Source of the DNA: Acidobacteriaceae bacterium
GTDB lineage: Bacteria > Acidobacteriota > Terriglobia > Terriglobales > Acidobacteriaceae
Assembly: GCA_003134855.1 (NCBI GenBank)
Contig: PLCS01000001.1
Span: forward strand, 158,344 to 222,326
Reading direction: 5' to 3'
DNA: 63,983 nucleotides
The translations under genes were made by a program, and so were the position numbers. This document shows, in pieces, positions 38,221 through 47,610 of the stretch; position 1 is the first letter of the stretch; the number at the start of each line of letters is the position of its first letter. The notes below the pieces were generated by a model, which was not told the origin of the DNA, did no database searches, and saw only the letters and a list, made by a program, of their open reading frames with translations.

Positions 38221-39429
38221 ATGAAACATCTGGTATGGATTTTCGCAGTTTTGATGCTGGCTTCGCCCGCGTGGGCGGCCAAGAAACTCACCGTGCAACA
38301 ACTCAAGGATCAGCTGGTTAACTTGCAGCAAGACAGGAAAACCGACGTAGAGGTGGCTGCCGAGCTAAAACAGGTTGAGTTGACCGAAGAGCTGACCCGT
38401 GCCGACCTGAATAAAATCGTCGATTTTGCCCCCGGCAAACACACCATTGAGCAGATCTACGTACTGGAAGCGCGCAGCGCCGTCCTGCCGCCCCCGGCCA
38501 CCAATTTGCCAGCCACCCCCGCCCCCGATGCCGCCGCGCAGACAGCCATCCTGGATAAGGCTGTGGAGTACACCACCAAATCCTATGCCCAACTGCCGCA
38601 TTTGACCGCAACCAAAACGACTCTCCGCTTTCAGGACAACATGGCGGCCATTGCCGCCTGCTCGGGTCTGGTTGGGTGTGCTAAAGATGTGGTTACTACC
38701 CCTGGCTTCTCCAATTGGGCCTCGTTCGTCCATTTCATCAGTTCCGCTGAAACGCCGGTCGTGAGCGAGCATGGAACGGAGACAATGCCGTCGCATAAGG
38801 ATAAGACTCCCTGGGGAGCGAACGGGATGATCACATTCCAGGGATCGGACTCCAGTCTGGGAGTTGTCTTCCAAGATGCGCAGGCTGCCGGGAGCATCCA
38901 ATGGCTGCGCTGGGAACTGATCAATGGCAAGCGGGCCGCCGTCTATTCCTTCAACGTGCCCGTCACGAACTCCCGGCTCGCGGTGGAAGCTTGCTGCTTC
39001 CCGAAGAGCACCCAGATCGGGGTTGCGAGGTTCTACAATTCCTTTGACGCGTACAATGTCGCCGGGTGTGAAGCAGCGCCGGGTGGGGCGGGCGGCGCCA
39101 CGGGCAACTTCCAGACGAACACCAGTTATGACCAGCACTTCAAGGCCACCGTGCCCTACCACGGCGAGATCTTCGTCGATCCGGAGACGGGAATTGTGGT
39201 CCGGCTCATCACTCAGGCTGAGTTCAAAGTCTCAGACGAGGTCCAGCAGGAAGACCAGCGCATCGATTACGGCCCGGTGAAGGTAGGCGTAAATGCTATG
39301 GTTCTTCCCGTCAAGACCGTCCTTAACACCGTGGTGGCTCCCAATGGCGACATCGGCGCCGCCAGGTTCACCACCCGCCGCACCCTCTTCATCTCCGAGT
39401 ACAAGAACTACCAGCCGGCCGCGCGCTAG
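38221..39429 (+). CDS. Secreted protein of unknown function, paralogue 1
   Basis: A 402-residue protein with a signal peptide (MKHLVWIFAVLMLASPAWAA, cleavage about residue 20). The mature part begins with a short helical region (QQLKDQLVNLQQDRKTD, VAAELKQVELTEELTR) and then a Pro/Ala linker (TPAPDAAAQ). A beta-rich domain follows, with NGKRAAVYSFNVPVTNSRLAVEACCF, PYHGEIFVDPETGIVVRL and TRRTLFISEYKNY. No enzymatic motif is recognisable; the C-terminal part resembles outer-membrane-lipoprotein-like sorting folds only loosely. RBS GGAGGA upstream. It is duplicated in tandem at 39571. Confidence 0.75.
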   Translation: MKHLVWIFAVLMLASPAWAAKKLTVQQLKDQLVNLQQDRKTDVEVAAELKQVELTEELTRADLNKIVDFAPGKHTIEQIYVLEARSAVLPPPATNLPATPAPDAAAQTAILDKAVEYTTKSYAQLPHLTATKTTLRFQDNMAAIAACSGLVGCAKDVVTTPGFSNWASFVHFISSAETPVVSEHGTETMPSHKDKTPWGANGMITFQGSDSSLGVVFQDAQAAGSIQWLRWELINGKRAAVYSFNVPVTNSRLAVEACCFPKSTQIGVARFYNSFDAYNVAGCEAAPGGAGGATGNFQTNTSYDQHFKATVPYHGEIFVDPETGIVVRLITQAEFKVSDEVQQEDQRIDYGPVKVGVNAMVLPVKTVLNTVVAPNGDIGAARFTTRRTLFISEYKNYQPAAR

Positions 39430-39451
39430 CTAACCGGCAACATCATCAACG

Positions 39452-39482
39452 GCGCGGCGGCCGCTCTTTTCAGCCGCCGCGC
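39452..39482. terminator. Hairpin between the tandem paralogues
   Basis: GCGCGGCGGC (39452-39461) pairs with GCCGCCGCGC (39473-39482) and follows the first paralogue by 22 bases. A shorter version of the same hairpin (GGCGCGGC...GCCGCGC) follows the second paralogue near 40799-40829, so the 3' flank was duplicated along with the gene. Confidence 0.6.
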
Positions 39483-39570
39483 GGAAGTGGCCAACTGCAT
39501 TATTGTTAGTGAGAGGAATTAGATGGCTCAGCGTCACGGCTGATTCGACTTTTCCTGGAGGAACCTGATT

Positions 39571-40776
39571 ATGAAACGCCTGGTATGGATTCTTGTAGTT
39601 CTGATGCTGGCTTCGCCCGCATGGGCAGCCAAAAAACTCACAGTGCAGCAACTCAAGGATCTGCTGGTTTCGTTGCAACAAGACAGGAAAACCGACGAAG
39701 AGGTAGCCGCCGAGCTCAAACAGGTTGAGCTGACTGAAGAGCTGACCCGCGACGCTATGAACAAAATCGTCGACTTTGCCCCCGGCAAACACGCCACTGA
39801 GCAGATCTACGTGCTGGAAGCGCGCAGCGCCACCCTGCCGCCCCCGGCCTCCGATGTGCCCGCCACCCCCGCCCCCGATGCCGCCGCGCAGAAAGCCATC
39901 CTGGATAAGGCTGTGGATTACACCACCAAATCCTATGCCCAACTGCCGCATTTGACCGCAACCAAAACGACTCTCCGCTTTCAGGACAACATGGAGGCTA
40001 TTGACCCCTGCTCAGGCATGACTGGATGCGCAAAGGATGTGATTACTTCCCCCGGGTTCTCCAATTGGGCCTCGTTTGTCCATTTCATCAGTTCCACTGA
40101 AACGCCGGTCGTGAGCGAGCGCGGGACGGAGAAGATGCCGTCCAAAAAGGACAAGACTCCATGGGGAGCGAACGGGATGATCGCCTTACTTGGACCGGAG
40201 CCCAGTTTGAGCGTCATCCTCCAGGACACGCAGGCTGCCGGGAACATCCAATGGCTGCGCTGGGAACTGATCAATGGCAAGCGGGCCGCCGTCTATTCCT
40301 TCAAGGTGCCCATCACGAATTCCCAGCTCGCTCTGGACGTCTGCTGCTTCCCGCAGAGTATCCAGATTGGGGTCGCGAGGTTCTACACTGGCATGGACGC
40401 GAACCTGGTCGCCGGGCAGGAAGCAGCGCCGGGTGGGGGGGGCGGCGCCACGGGCAACTTTCAGACGAACACCCGTTATGACCAGCACTTCAAGGCCACC
40501 GTGCCCTACCACGGCGAGATCTTCGTCGATCCAAATAGTGGAATCATAGTCCGGCTCATCATCCAGGCTGAGTTCAAAGCCTCTGACGAGGTCCAGCAGG
40601 AGGATCGCCGCACTGATTACGGCCCGGTGATGATTGGCGCAAGAGCCTTGGTTCTTCCCGTCAAGACCATCCTCAACACCGTGGTGGCTCCCAATGGCGA
40701 CACCGGCGCCGCCAGGTTCACCACCCGCCGCACCCTCTTCATCTCCGAGTACAAGAACTACCAGGCCGCGCGCTAA
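39571..40776 (+). CDS. Secreted protein of unknown function, paralogue 2
   Basis: A 401-residue paralogue of the protein at 38221, near-identical in most blocks (signal MKRLVWILVVLMLASPAWAA, NGKRAAVYSFKVPITNS, PYHGEIFVDPNSGIIVRL). Differences are scattered rather than clustered, and both reading frames are open, so both copies are probably functional. RBS TGGAGGAAC upstream. The pair precedes a POTRA-only envelope protein. Confidence 0.75.
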   Translation: MKRLVWILVVLMLASPAWAAKKLTVQQLKDLLVSLQQDRKTDEEVAAELKQVELTEELTRDAMNKIVDFAPGKHATEQIYVLEARSATLPPPASDVPATPAPDAAAQKAILDKAVDYTTKSYAQLPHLTATKTTLRFQDNMEAIDPCSGMTGCAKDVITSPGFSNWASFVHFISSTETPVVSERGTEKMPSKKDKTPWGANGMIALLGPEPSLSVILQDTQAAGNIQWLRWELINGKRAAVYSFKVPITNSQLALDVCCFPQSIQIGVARFYTGMDANLVAGQEAAPGGGGGATGNFQTNTRYDQHFKATVPYHGEIFVDPNSGIIVRLIIQAEFKASDEVQQEDRRTDYGPVMIGARALVLPVKTILNTVVAPNGDTGAARFTTRRTLFISEYKNYQAAR

Positions 40777-40885
40777 CTCGCCGGCAGCTTTACCAACGGC
40801 GCGGCCGCTGCCCCCTTCAGCCGCCGCGCAGTTGTAACGATTTCTCTTCCCGCGCAAGCCGGCGCTTTGCTACTCTGGCCCTACC

Positions 40886-42178
40886 ATGAAGCGCACGCCT
40901 TTTTTACTCCAGACCGCCATTCTCCTCCTCGCCGCCGCACCGTCCGTCGCCGCGCAGAAGTTTATTCCCCAGTCCATCCAGTTCAAAGGCGCGCCGGAGT
41001 ACTCCAACCAGGAGTTGCTGGCAGCCGTGGGATACAAAAAGGACACGCCCATTGCCTATTCCGAAGTGAAGAGCCATTCCCAGAGGCTCCTCGACACGGG
41101 CCTCTTTGAATCCGCCAGCTTCATCTACAACGGGGTCAACCTGGTCTTTACCCTGGTTCCCTCCACGGCGCTCTACCCCGTGCGCCTGCTGAACCTGCCG
41201 CTCACGCCGGGAAAGGAGCTGGACGCCGCGCTCCATGACCGGCTTCCGCTCTATCACGGCAAGGTGCCCTTCGACGGCGGGCTGACCGAGCAGGTGCGCC
41301 AGGCCCTGGAAGAGATGCTTGCAGCCAAGGGCATCAAGGTCACCGTTGCGGCCACGCCGTACACCGATCTGAAGCTGGCTGAAGTCACTGCCATGAGCTT
41401 CTCCGTCACCGCTCCTCCTATGCGGGTGGGCGAGATTCATCTGGAAGGCGTTTCGCCCGATCTGCTTGCGAAAGCCAAACTCGTCGCGGATCGCACCAAG
41501 AGGACCGATTACAACACGGAGAATGCCGCCGGCAACATCGAACACGCCTTCGCTTCGTTTTTTTCCGATGAAGGCTATGCCGCCGTCAAAGTTCATGCCG
41601 AGAGGCAGGGTGATCCGGTCGTGAGCAGCGAGGCCATCGAGATTCCCTTCAACGTGATCGTCGAGGAGGGCCGCCATTACAAACTAGGCTCGATCCATCT
41701 GCCGTCCGGCGAGCCGCTGACCATGGCGGAAATCAACAAAACCGCCGGAGTCGTGTCGAATACGGTTGAGAAAATGTCCGTCAAGGACGGAGTCACTCTT
41801 CGAACAGCCCTGTCCTTTGTCACTGGACAGTACAAGTCCAAGGGCTACATGGATTGCGTTGTCACGCCGCATCCGCAGTACGATGACGCGAACGGCATCG
41901 TCAATTACACGCTGGAGGTTCAGACGGGACCGGTGTATACGATGGGCAAGCTGACCATTGAAAACGGCGCAGACGACCTGCGCGCCGCGATGCTGGCTGC
42001 CTGGAAGCTGCCCGAAGGCGCGGTCTTCAATGAAAGCGCGATTCAAACGTACTTTTATTCGCAGGGAAACACTCCGCTTGGACGCACCTTTGCCTCTGCC
42101 ACCTGCCGCTTCAAGCTGACTCGAAATTTACTGACCCACACCATCGATGTCGCGCTCCTGCTGGAAAAGAAGCACTGA
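40886..42178 (+). CDS. POTRA-domain protein without a beta-barrel
   Basis: A 430-residue protein with signal peptide (MKRTPFLLQTAILLLAAAPSVAAQ). It contains about four POTRA-like repeats: PQSIQFKGAPEYSNQELLAAVGYKKDTP, RVGEIHLEGVSPDLLAKAKLVADRT, KLGSIHLPSGEPLTMAEINKTAGV and MGKLTIENGADDLRAAMLAAWKL. No barrel follows. It is probably periplasmic and may work with BamA or a related barrel. Length is far short of BamA/TamA. The role is inferred. Confidence 0.75.
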   Translation: MKRTPFLLQTAILLLAAAPSVAAQKFIPQSIQFKGAPEYSNQELLAAVGYKKDTPIAYSEVKSHSQRLLDTGLFESASFIYNGVNLVFTLVPSTALYPVRLLNLPLTPGKELDAALHDRLPLYHGKVPFDGGLTEQVRQALEEMLAAKGIKVTVAATPYTDLKLAEVTAMSFSVTAPPMRVGEIHLEGVSPDLLAKAKLVADRTKRTDYNTENAAGNIEHAFASFFSDEGYAAVKVHAERQGDPVVSSEAIEIPFNVIVEEGRHYKLGSIHLPSGEPLTMAEINKTAGVVSNTVEKMSVKDGVTLRTALSFVTGQYKSKGYMDCVVTPHPQYDDANGIVNYTLEVQTGPVYTMGKLTIENGADDLRAAMLAAWKLPEGAVFNESAIQTYFYSQGNTPLGRTFASATCRFKLTRNLLTHTIDVALLLEKKH

Positions 42179-42197
42179 CGCCAGCTATCCTCATTCC

Positions 42198-42785
42198 ATG
42201 CCCCACTCGCTCATCTTCGACCATATGTTTCTGTTGCCGCTTCCGATCCTGGAGAAGCTGCTCCGCCCGGTGATCGTCTACCTGGTTCTGGTGCTCTTGC
42301 TGCGCCTCTTCGGCAAGCGCGAACTGGCCCAGCTCAACCCCTTCGACCTGGTCGTCCTGCTCTCGCTCTCCAACACCGTGCAGAACGCCATCATCGGCGA
42401 CGATAACTCCGTCACAGGCGGCCTGATCGGCGCGTTCAGCCTGCTGGCCATCAACTGGCTGGTGGTGCGCGTGCTCTTCCGCTCCCGCAAGCTCACCAAA
42501 GTGATCGAGGGTCGGGCGACGGTGCTGGTCATGAACGGCCAGATCGACCAGCGAGCCCTGCGGCGCGAATCGCTCACCCGCGAGGAGCTACTCGACGTGA
42601 TCCACCGCCAGGGCTTCGAGGACTTCGACCAGGTCCGCCGCTGCGAACTGGAGCCCAACGGCACGTTTTACGTCGAGGCCTTCGATCCCTCCGCCGCCGA
42701 CAAGCGCCACGCTGAGGTGCTTGCCCGCCTCGACGCGCTCACCCGCGAGGTCGCGGCGCTGCGCCCGCAGCCCGCCCGAGAATAG
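42198..42785 (+). CDS. DUF421 family membrane protein (YetF/YcaP-like)
   Basis: A 195-residue protein. Three N-terminal hydrophobic segments with the family block FGKRELAQLNPFDLVVLLSLSNTVQNAIIGDD (about 36-67) precede a soluble cytoplasmic domain (GRATVLVMNGQIDQRALRRESLTREELLDVIHRQGFEDFDQV). Family function is not well defined. Starts 19 bases after the POTRA gene, so probably in one transcript with it. Confidence 0.88.
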   Translation: MPHSLIFDHMFLLPLPILEKLLRPVIVYLVLVLLLRLFGKRELAQLNPFDLVVLLSLSNTVQNAIIGDDNSVTGGLIGAFSLLAINWLVVRVLFRSRKLTKVIEGRATVLVMNGQIDQRALRRESLTREELLDVIHRQGFEDFDQVRRCELEPNGTFYVEAFDPSAADKRHAEVLARLDALTREVAALRPQPARE

Positions 42786-42849
42786 ACGCTCTCATTCAAC
42801 AGGGCGGCACGTCTCATCAAAAGATCGTACCGGTCAGGAGCCTTCCCCT

Positions 42850-44256
42850 ATGCGCTTGTTTGGAGTTTCAATCGATCGCTCTCTGCTGGTTTCCGCCGCG
42901 ATTGCCTTCGCCTCGGCATTGACCGCACAGACTCTCAAACACAGGCCCCCGGAGACGCCCGCAACCCCGGTTGTGGCTCCTAGTTCCGGTGCAAACCCGG
43001 AAGCGGTGGTCTCCGTGACCCCGGTACTTCCACAGGGAACGAACCTGCAGGTGGAGACCACCCGGCATTATCCAATGAAGGTGAACGAGGCCATCGAGGG
43101 GCGCTTGCTGCATCCCATCTATGCCCAGGGAAGGCTGGCCATCCCGGAAAATACCTTGCTCCATGGCAAGGTAATCGCCCTCGAACCGGACAGAAAAGCT
43201 CGCTGGCGCGCAAGGCTGCGAGGAGATTTTACCCCGTTTCACACCGTCCAGCTCCAGTTCAATGAGCTTGAGCTTTCCACCGGAGCTCTTGCCGTCTCAA
43301 CCGGCATCGCCGCAAACGGCGCGCCCGTTCTGCTGCTGGCCGCGCCTGGCGCCACACTTCACCAGTCCTTTCTCGCCCGCTATTGGACTCAGGCGAAGAG
43401 CCGGATGCACGACAGAGTGGCCTACGTCACTGCTCCCGGGTTAGGAGATCGGGCATTGCTGGTGCTCTATCACCAGTTGCCCTTTCACCCCGAGCGCATT
43501 GCAGCGCACACCATGTGGTCCTTCGATCTGACCGTGCCGCTGGTACTGCCGGATCTGCCAGTTGCCGCTCCTCCACTGGCCTCGCCCGCCCCGGCGGAGC
43601 TCGCCAAACAGGAGATCTGGTCAGTGTATGCCTTGCTCACTGCTGATTTATCCTCGGCCACCGCAAAGCCCGGTGATCCGGTCCGGGCGCTGGTGGTTGA
43701 GCCGGTCTTCGACAGGGACCGGCAACTCGTTGTTCCCCAGGGCACAGTCCTGGTGGGCAAGGTGAGCGCGGCCCATTCCGCCCGCTCCTTTGGCCGCAAC
43801 GGCAAACTACGCTTCACCTTTCAGCAGATGCGCTTTCCAGCTGGCCCAGATCGTGCGGTTCAAGGCTCTCTGGCCGGCGCCACCGCGGAAAGCCAGCAAG
43901 CTCTTTCGCTTGACACCGAGGGAACCATCACCCCGCGCAACCAGTCCAGCGCCATCGCTCCCCTGCTGCTCACCATGCTTGCGGGCCGCGCGCTCGACGA
44001 AGATGGCAACATCACCGCCCAGACCGGCGTCGCCTCCAATGGATTTGGCTTGGTGGGAAGAGTCGTGGGCCTTGCTGCGGGCAATCGCAATATAGCAGCG
44101 GGGATCGGCTACTATGCCGCCGCTCTCTCGTTCTACGACAACTTCCTTGGCCCCGGCCGGAATGTGATCTTTCCCAGAAACACACGCATCGTGATTGAGA
44201 CGACGCCGCTGCGCGCCCCAGTGCTGAAGCCAGGCGAATCGTCAGAACTTCCTTAG
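42850..44256 (+). CDS. Secreted/envelope protein with duplicated beta domain
   Basis: A 468-residue protein with an N-terminal hydrophobic segment (SLLVSAAIAFASALTAQT). Two similar blocks can be seen: EGRLLHPIYAQGRLAIPENTLLHGKVIAL at about 80-110 and RALVVEPVFDRDRQLVVPQGTVLVGKVSAA at about 280-310. This pattern (VEPV...PxGTxLxGKV) resembles the TrbI/VirB10-type beta-barrel strand motif, but no other transfer genes are nearby. The tail has NVIFPRNTRIVIET. Likely periplasmic or outer-membrane associated; function unknown. Confidence 0.65.
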   Translation: MRLFGVSIDRSLLVSAAIAFASALTAQTLKHRPPETPATPVVAPSSGANPEAVVSVTPVLPQGTNLQVETTRHYPMKVNEAIEGRLLHPIYAQGRLAIPENTLLHGKVIALEPDRKARWRARLRGDFTPFHTVQLQFNELELSTGALAVSTGIAANGAPVLLLAAPGATLHQSFLARYWTQAKSRMHDRVAYVTAPGLGDRALLVLYHQLPFHPERIAAHTMWSFDLTVPLVLPDLPVAAPPLASPAPAELAKQEIWSVYALLTADLSSATAKPGDPVRALVVEPVFDRDRQLVVPQGTVLVGKVSAAHSARSFGRNGKLRFTFQQMRFPAGPDRAVQGSLAGATAESQQALSLDTEGTITPRNQSSAIAPLLLTMLAGRALDEDGNITAQTGVASNGFGLVGRVVGLAAGNRNIAAGIGYYAAALSFYDNFLGPGRNVIFPRNTRIVIETTPLRAPVLKPGESSELP

Positions 44257-44296
44257 GTCGCGATGATCACTCCGAAGGGACCTGAAAAAAAAGATT

Positions 44297-44336
44297 GTAT
44301 ATATCTGTTGCGGATATATCCATAGTGGATATATAC
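44297..44336. promoter_or_regulatory. Symmetric operator-like array upstream of padR gene
   Basis: A 40-bp symmetric array: GTATATATC (44297-44305), a central perfect palindrome GGATATATCC (44312-44321), and GATATATAC (44328-44336). The outer arms are exact reverse complements and share one centre with the inner palindrome. It ends seven bases before the padR ATG. It is probably the autoregulatory site of the PadR protein. Confidence 0.75.
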
Positions 44337-44343
44337 TCATTTC

Positions 44344-44730
44344 ATGGCTACTGGAACCGCACCCGCCGCTCCGCTTACCCCGGCCGTCTTCGCCATTCTG
44401 CTTTCGCTCGCCGAAGGAGAAAGGACGGGATCCCCACCGACGGGTCCTGGTCGATGGGGTGGCAAGCACGGCTACCTCATCATGAAGGATGCCTGCACCC
44501 CGCAGGGCGGCGGCCTCCGCCTGGGCCCCGGAACCCTATACGGCTCGCTGGAGCGCATGATGCGAGACGGGCTGGTCGAGGAGTCCAGCATCTCCGACGA
44601 CGAGCGCCGCCGCTACTACCGCCTGACCAACTGGGGCCACTCCGTTCTGGCCGTCGAGTTGGAACGGCTGGACGCGGCCGTCTCCTCCGCGCGCTCCATC
44701 GGCCTGCTGACCCTCGGAGGCCGCTCATGA
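44344..44730 (+). CDS. PadR-family transcriptional regulator
   Basis: A 128-residue winged-helix regulator of the PadR type. It has LTPAVFAILLSLAEGERT at the N-terminus, the wing region LRLGPGTLYGSLERMMRDGLVEES and RRRYYRLTNWGHSVLAVELERL. It carries a short insert GSPPTGPGRWGGKHGYLI before the recognition helix. A dense symmetric array lies just upstream. The stop overlaps the next gene's ATG by four bases, so regulator and membrane protein form an operon. Confidence 0.9.
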   Translation: MATGTAPAAPLTPAVFAILLSLAEGERTGSPPTGPGRWGGKHGYLIMKDACTPQGGGLRLGPGTLYGSLERMMRDGLVEESSISDDERRRYYRLTNWGHSVLAVELERLDAAVSSARSIGLLTLGGRS

Positions 44731-45527
44731 CGCCAGCCGTGCCCCAAGCCGAAGGTCTCGAGCGATTCTACGCGCAGGCCCTGCGCCTTTACCCCACGCG
44801 CTTTCGCGCGGCTCACGGCGCTGCCATGCGCCAAACCTTCCGCGACGCCTTGCGGGATCGCTCGCTCACCCGCCGCACGCTGATCCCACTGGTCCTCCGC
44901 GACCTCGTCACTTCCCTTGCAAAGGAGCACCTCGCCATGCTGCGCGACACCTTTCTCCGCCCGGCCCTGCTCTTCAACGCCGTGGTTCTGGCCGCCATCT
45001 CCACCGTGCTGGCATTGGCGCTCTACACCATTCCCCAGCAGGTGCTGCGCCAGGGCGCCAACGACCCCCAGATCCAACTGGCTGGCGATCTAACCGTGCG
45101 CCTCGAACAAGGAGTAGCGCCCGCCGAGGCCGTCCCCGCTGGAGCAGTGGACATCGTCCGCAGCCTTTCACCCTTTGTGATTGCCTACGACGATCAGGGC
45201 CGGCCGCTGGCCAGTCAGGCGCAACTGGACGGAAAGACGCCAGCCCCGCCCAACGGCGTCTTCAACTACGTCCGCCAGCACGGCGAGGAGCGTATCAGTT
45301 GGCAGCCCGTCCTCGGCCGTGAGCACGGCGTCCGCATCGCCGCCGTCATCAAGCGCGTCAACGGGCCGCAACCCGGATTCGTTCTGGCCGGCCGCAATAT
45401 GCGCGAGGTGGAAGCGCGCGAGCATCAGGTCGAACAGCTGGCTGGCCTCGCCTGGATCGCCATGCTTGGCTTGATCTTCCTGGGTACAGTAGCCTTCGGC
45501 TGGACCACACGCCAGAAGCCGGCGTAA
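44727..45527 (+). CDS. Membrane protein coupled to PadR
   Basis: A 266-residue protein. The N-terminal domain FYAQALRLYPTRFRAAHGAAMRQTFRDALRDR is typical of proteins found with PadR regulators in Acidobacteria. A hydrophobic segment follows (about 80-100), then a periplasmic domain (about 105-235) and a second hydrophobic segment (about 238-258) before QKPA. Its ATG overlaps the padR stop (ATGA). Probably a signalling or stress partner of PadR; function unknown. Confidence 0.75.
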   Translation: MTPAVPQAEGLERFYAQALRLYPTRFRAAHGAAMRQTFRDALRDRSLTRRTLIPLVLRDLVTSLAKEHLAMLRDTFLRPALLFNAVVLAAISTVLALALYTIPQQVLRQGANDPQIQLAGDLTVRLEQGVAPAEAVPAGAVDIVRSLSPFVIAYDDQGRPLASQAQLDGKTPAPPNGVFNYVRQHGEERISWQPVLGREHGVRIAAVIKRVNGPQPGFVLAGRNMREVEAREHQVEQLAGLAWIAMLGLIFLGTVAFGWTTRQKPA

Positions 45528-45548
45528 GCGGCCAGCACCGGCCAGCAT

Positions 45549-47099
45549 TTATTCCCATTCGATCGTTCCCGGCGGCTTCGAGGTAATGTCGTAGACCACG
45601 CGGTTGATGCCGCGAACCTCATTGACGATACGGCTGGAGATGCGTTTCAGCACCTCGTAGGGCAGCGGTGTCCAGTCGGCGGTCATGCCGTCTTCCGAAT
45701 GCACTGCCCGCACCGCCGCGGTATACGCATAGGTCCGCTGGTCGCCCATCACGCCCACGCTCATCACCGGCAGCAGCACGGCAAAGCTCTGCCAGATCGA
45801 CGAGTACAGCCCCGCCGCTTTGATCTCGGCGACAACGATCTCGTCCGCCTCCTGCAACAGCGCAACCCGCTCCGGCGTCACCTCCCCCAGGATGCGTACC
45901 GCGAGGCCGGGCCCCGGAAACGGCTGCCGCCCCAGAATCTCCTCCGGCATCTGCAAATCGCGCCCAATCCGCCGGACTTCATCTTTGAAGAGATCGCGCA
46001 GCGGCTCAATCAGCTTCAGCTTCATCCCCAGCGGCAGCCCGCCCACGTTGTGGTGGCTCTTGATCGTCTGGCTCGGTCCCTTCACGCTGGACGACTCGAT
46101 CACGTCCGGGTAGAGCGTGCCTTGCACCAGCCACTCCACCCCTCCCGTCTCCTTGGTGATACGCGTGGCTTCGTCGTCGAAGACAGCGATAAACTCCGCG
46201 CCAATGTGCTTCCGTTTCGTCTCCGGATCGGTGACGCCGGCCAGCCGCGCCAGAAAGCGCTCGCTTGCATCCACAGCGACAATCTTCAACCCCAGCCGGT
46301 CGCGCAGGTTGTTCTGGACGTTGATGAATTCGTTCTTGCGCAGCACGCCGTTGTTGACGAAGATGCACGTCAGTTGATCCCCGATTGCCCGATGCACCAG
46401 TACCGCCGCCACTGACGAATCCACCCCGCCGGAGAGGCCGCAAATCACGTGCCCCGCGCCCACCTTCTCGCGGATCGCGGCGACAGTCGTTTCAATAAAG
46501 TGCGCCGGAGTCCAGTCACCGCGGGCCCCGCAGATCGAAAATACAAAGTTCTTGATGATCTGCGGTCCCAGCGGCGTGTGGTGCACTTCGGGATGGAATT
46601 GCACCGCCCAGATGCGGCGCTCCGCGCTTTCAAAGCCCGCCAGAGCGCTGGCCGTAACCGCCGTGCGATGGAAGCCATCCGGCAGTTTCGCGGCCTCGTC
46701 ACCGTGGCTCATCCAGACGGCCAGCGTGGGAGGCAGCCCCTGAAACAGCGCCGACTCTGCGTCCTCAATCACGACCTCCGCGTGCCCATACTCGCGCCGC
46801 GGCGCTCCCAGCACCTTGCCGCCCAGGTGGTGCACGATGAAGTGCAGCCCATAGCAGATGCCCAGCACCGGCACGCCCAGCTCCAGCAGCTTCGGGTCAG
46901 CCGCCGGCGCGTCGGCGTCATAGACCGACGACGGACCGCCGGAGAGGATGAGGCCGAGCGGCTTGAGAGCTTGAATCTCGCTGATGGGCGCCGTGCAGGG
47001 GAGCACCACGGAGAAGACATTCTGTTCGCGAATCCGCCGCGCAATCAGTTGCGTATACTGCGAACCAAAATCGAGGATGACAATTGTCTGGGTGTCCAC
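45549..47099 (-). CDS. guaA: GMP synthase (glutamine-hydrolysing)
   Basis: A 516-residue enzyme that converts XMP to GMP. The class I glutamine amidotransferase domain has [12 protein letters not shown] (catalytic Cys82) and [11 protein letters not shown] (His, Glu). The ATP pyrophosphatase domain has the PP-loop [12 protein letters not shown]. The C-terminal dimerisation domain ends [13 protein letters not shown], the family's normal end. Complete length; no adjacent guaB. Confidence 0.97.
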   Translation of the reverse strand: MDTQTIVILDFGSQYTQLIARRIREQNVFSVVLPCTAPISEIQALKPLGLILSGGPSSVYDADAPAADPKLLELGVPVLGICYGLHFIVHHLGGKVLGAPRREYGHAEVVIEDAESALFQGLPPTLAVWMSHGDEAAKLPDGFHRTAVTASALAGFESAERRIWAVQFHPEVHHTPLGPQIIKNFVFSICGARGDWTPAHFIETTVAAIREKVGAGHVICGLSGGVDSSVAAVLVHRAIGDQLTCIFVNNGVLRKNEFINVQNNLRDRLGLKIVAVDASERFLARLAGVTDPETKRKHIGAEFIAVFDDEATRITKETGGVEWLVQGTLYPDVIESSSVKGPSQTIKSHHNVGGLPLGMKLKLIEPLRDLFKDEVRRIGRDLQMPEEILGRQPFPGPGLAVRILGEVTPERVALLQEADEIVVAEIKAAGLYSSIWQSFAVLLPVMSVGVMGDQRTYAYTAAVRAVHSEDGMTADWTPLPYEVLKRISSRIVNEVRGINRVVYDITSKPPGTIEWE

Positions 47100-47533
47100 G
47101 CTTCAAGTGTGGCAGGGTCACGGGCGGAATGTAAAGAACGAATGGGCGGGTGTGCGGAATTGACTCAAACCGATTTGGTAAAAAGGACCATTTCTGACGG
47201 AATGGGAAGTAGAGTTATGCCAAGTGACATATCAAGGTCGAATCAGCGGGACGCATATCAAAGGCAAAGCCTGGAATGGTAAAAGGTATAACTGGACCTG
47301 GGTTGCAGACGAGAATAGCCTCTTTCTCTGACAGCAGGATTGACCGCTTCACAGGCCGCCGCGAATCGCAGAAACTGCGGCGCCGGGCTCTTGCTCTCTG
47401 CATCCTTTGGCTGGAGTTCGGCGGAATGAGGCCTGCGTCCCCACCGGCACAGGCATACGAATGCGCTCCCTTGGCGAGAGCCGCCGCAGCCACTCCAACG
47501 GGAAACCTATTCGCGTTACAATCAAGTCAGAGT
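47100..47533. other. Intergenic region before tRNA-Pro
   Basis: No protein gene is supported. The tRNA-Pro promoter should lie in the last 60 bases, but I see no good consensus -35/-10 pair. Confidence 0.4.
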
Positions 47534-47610
47534 CGGGGCGTAGCGCAGCCTGGTAGCGCATCTGCTTTGGGAGCAGAGGGTCGGGGGTTCGAATCCCTCC
47601 GCCCCGACCA
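47534..47610 (+). tRNA. tRNA-Pro (anticodon TGG)
   Basis: A 77-base cloverleaf. Acceptor stem CGGGGCG/CGCCCCG, D-arm with TAGCGCAGCCTGGTAGCGCA, anticodon arm CTGCTTTGGGAGCAG with TGG, T-arm GGGGGTTCGAATCCCTC, and an encoded CCA end. It lies directly before the cellulase island, a common place for horizontally acquired DNA to insert. Confidence 0.95.
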
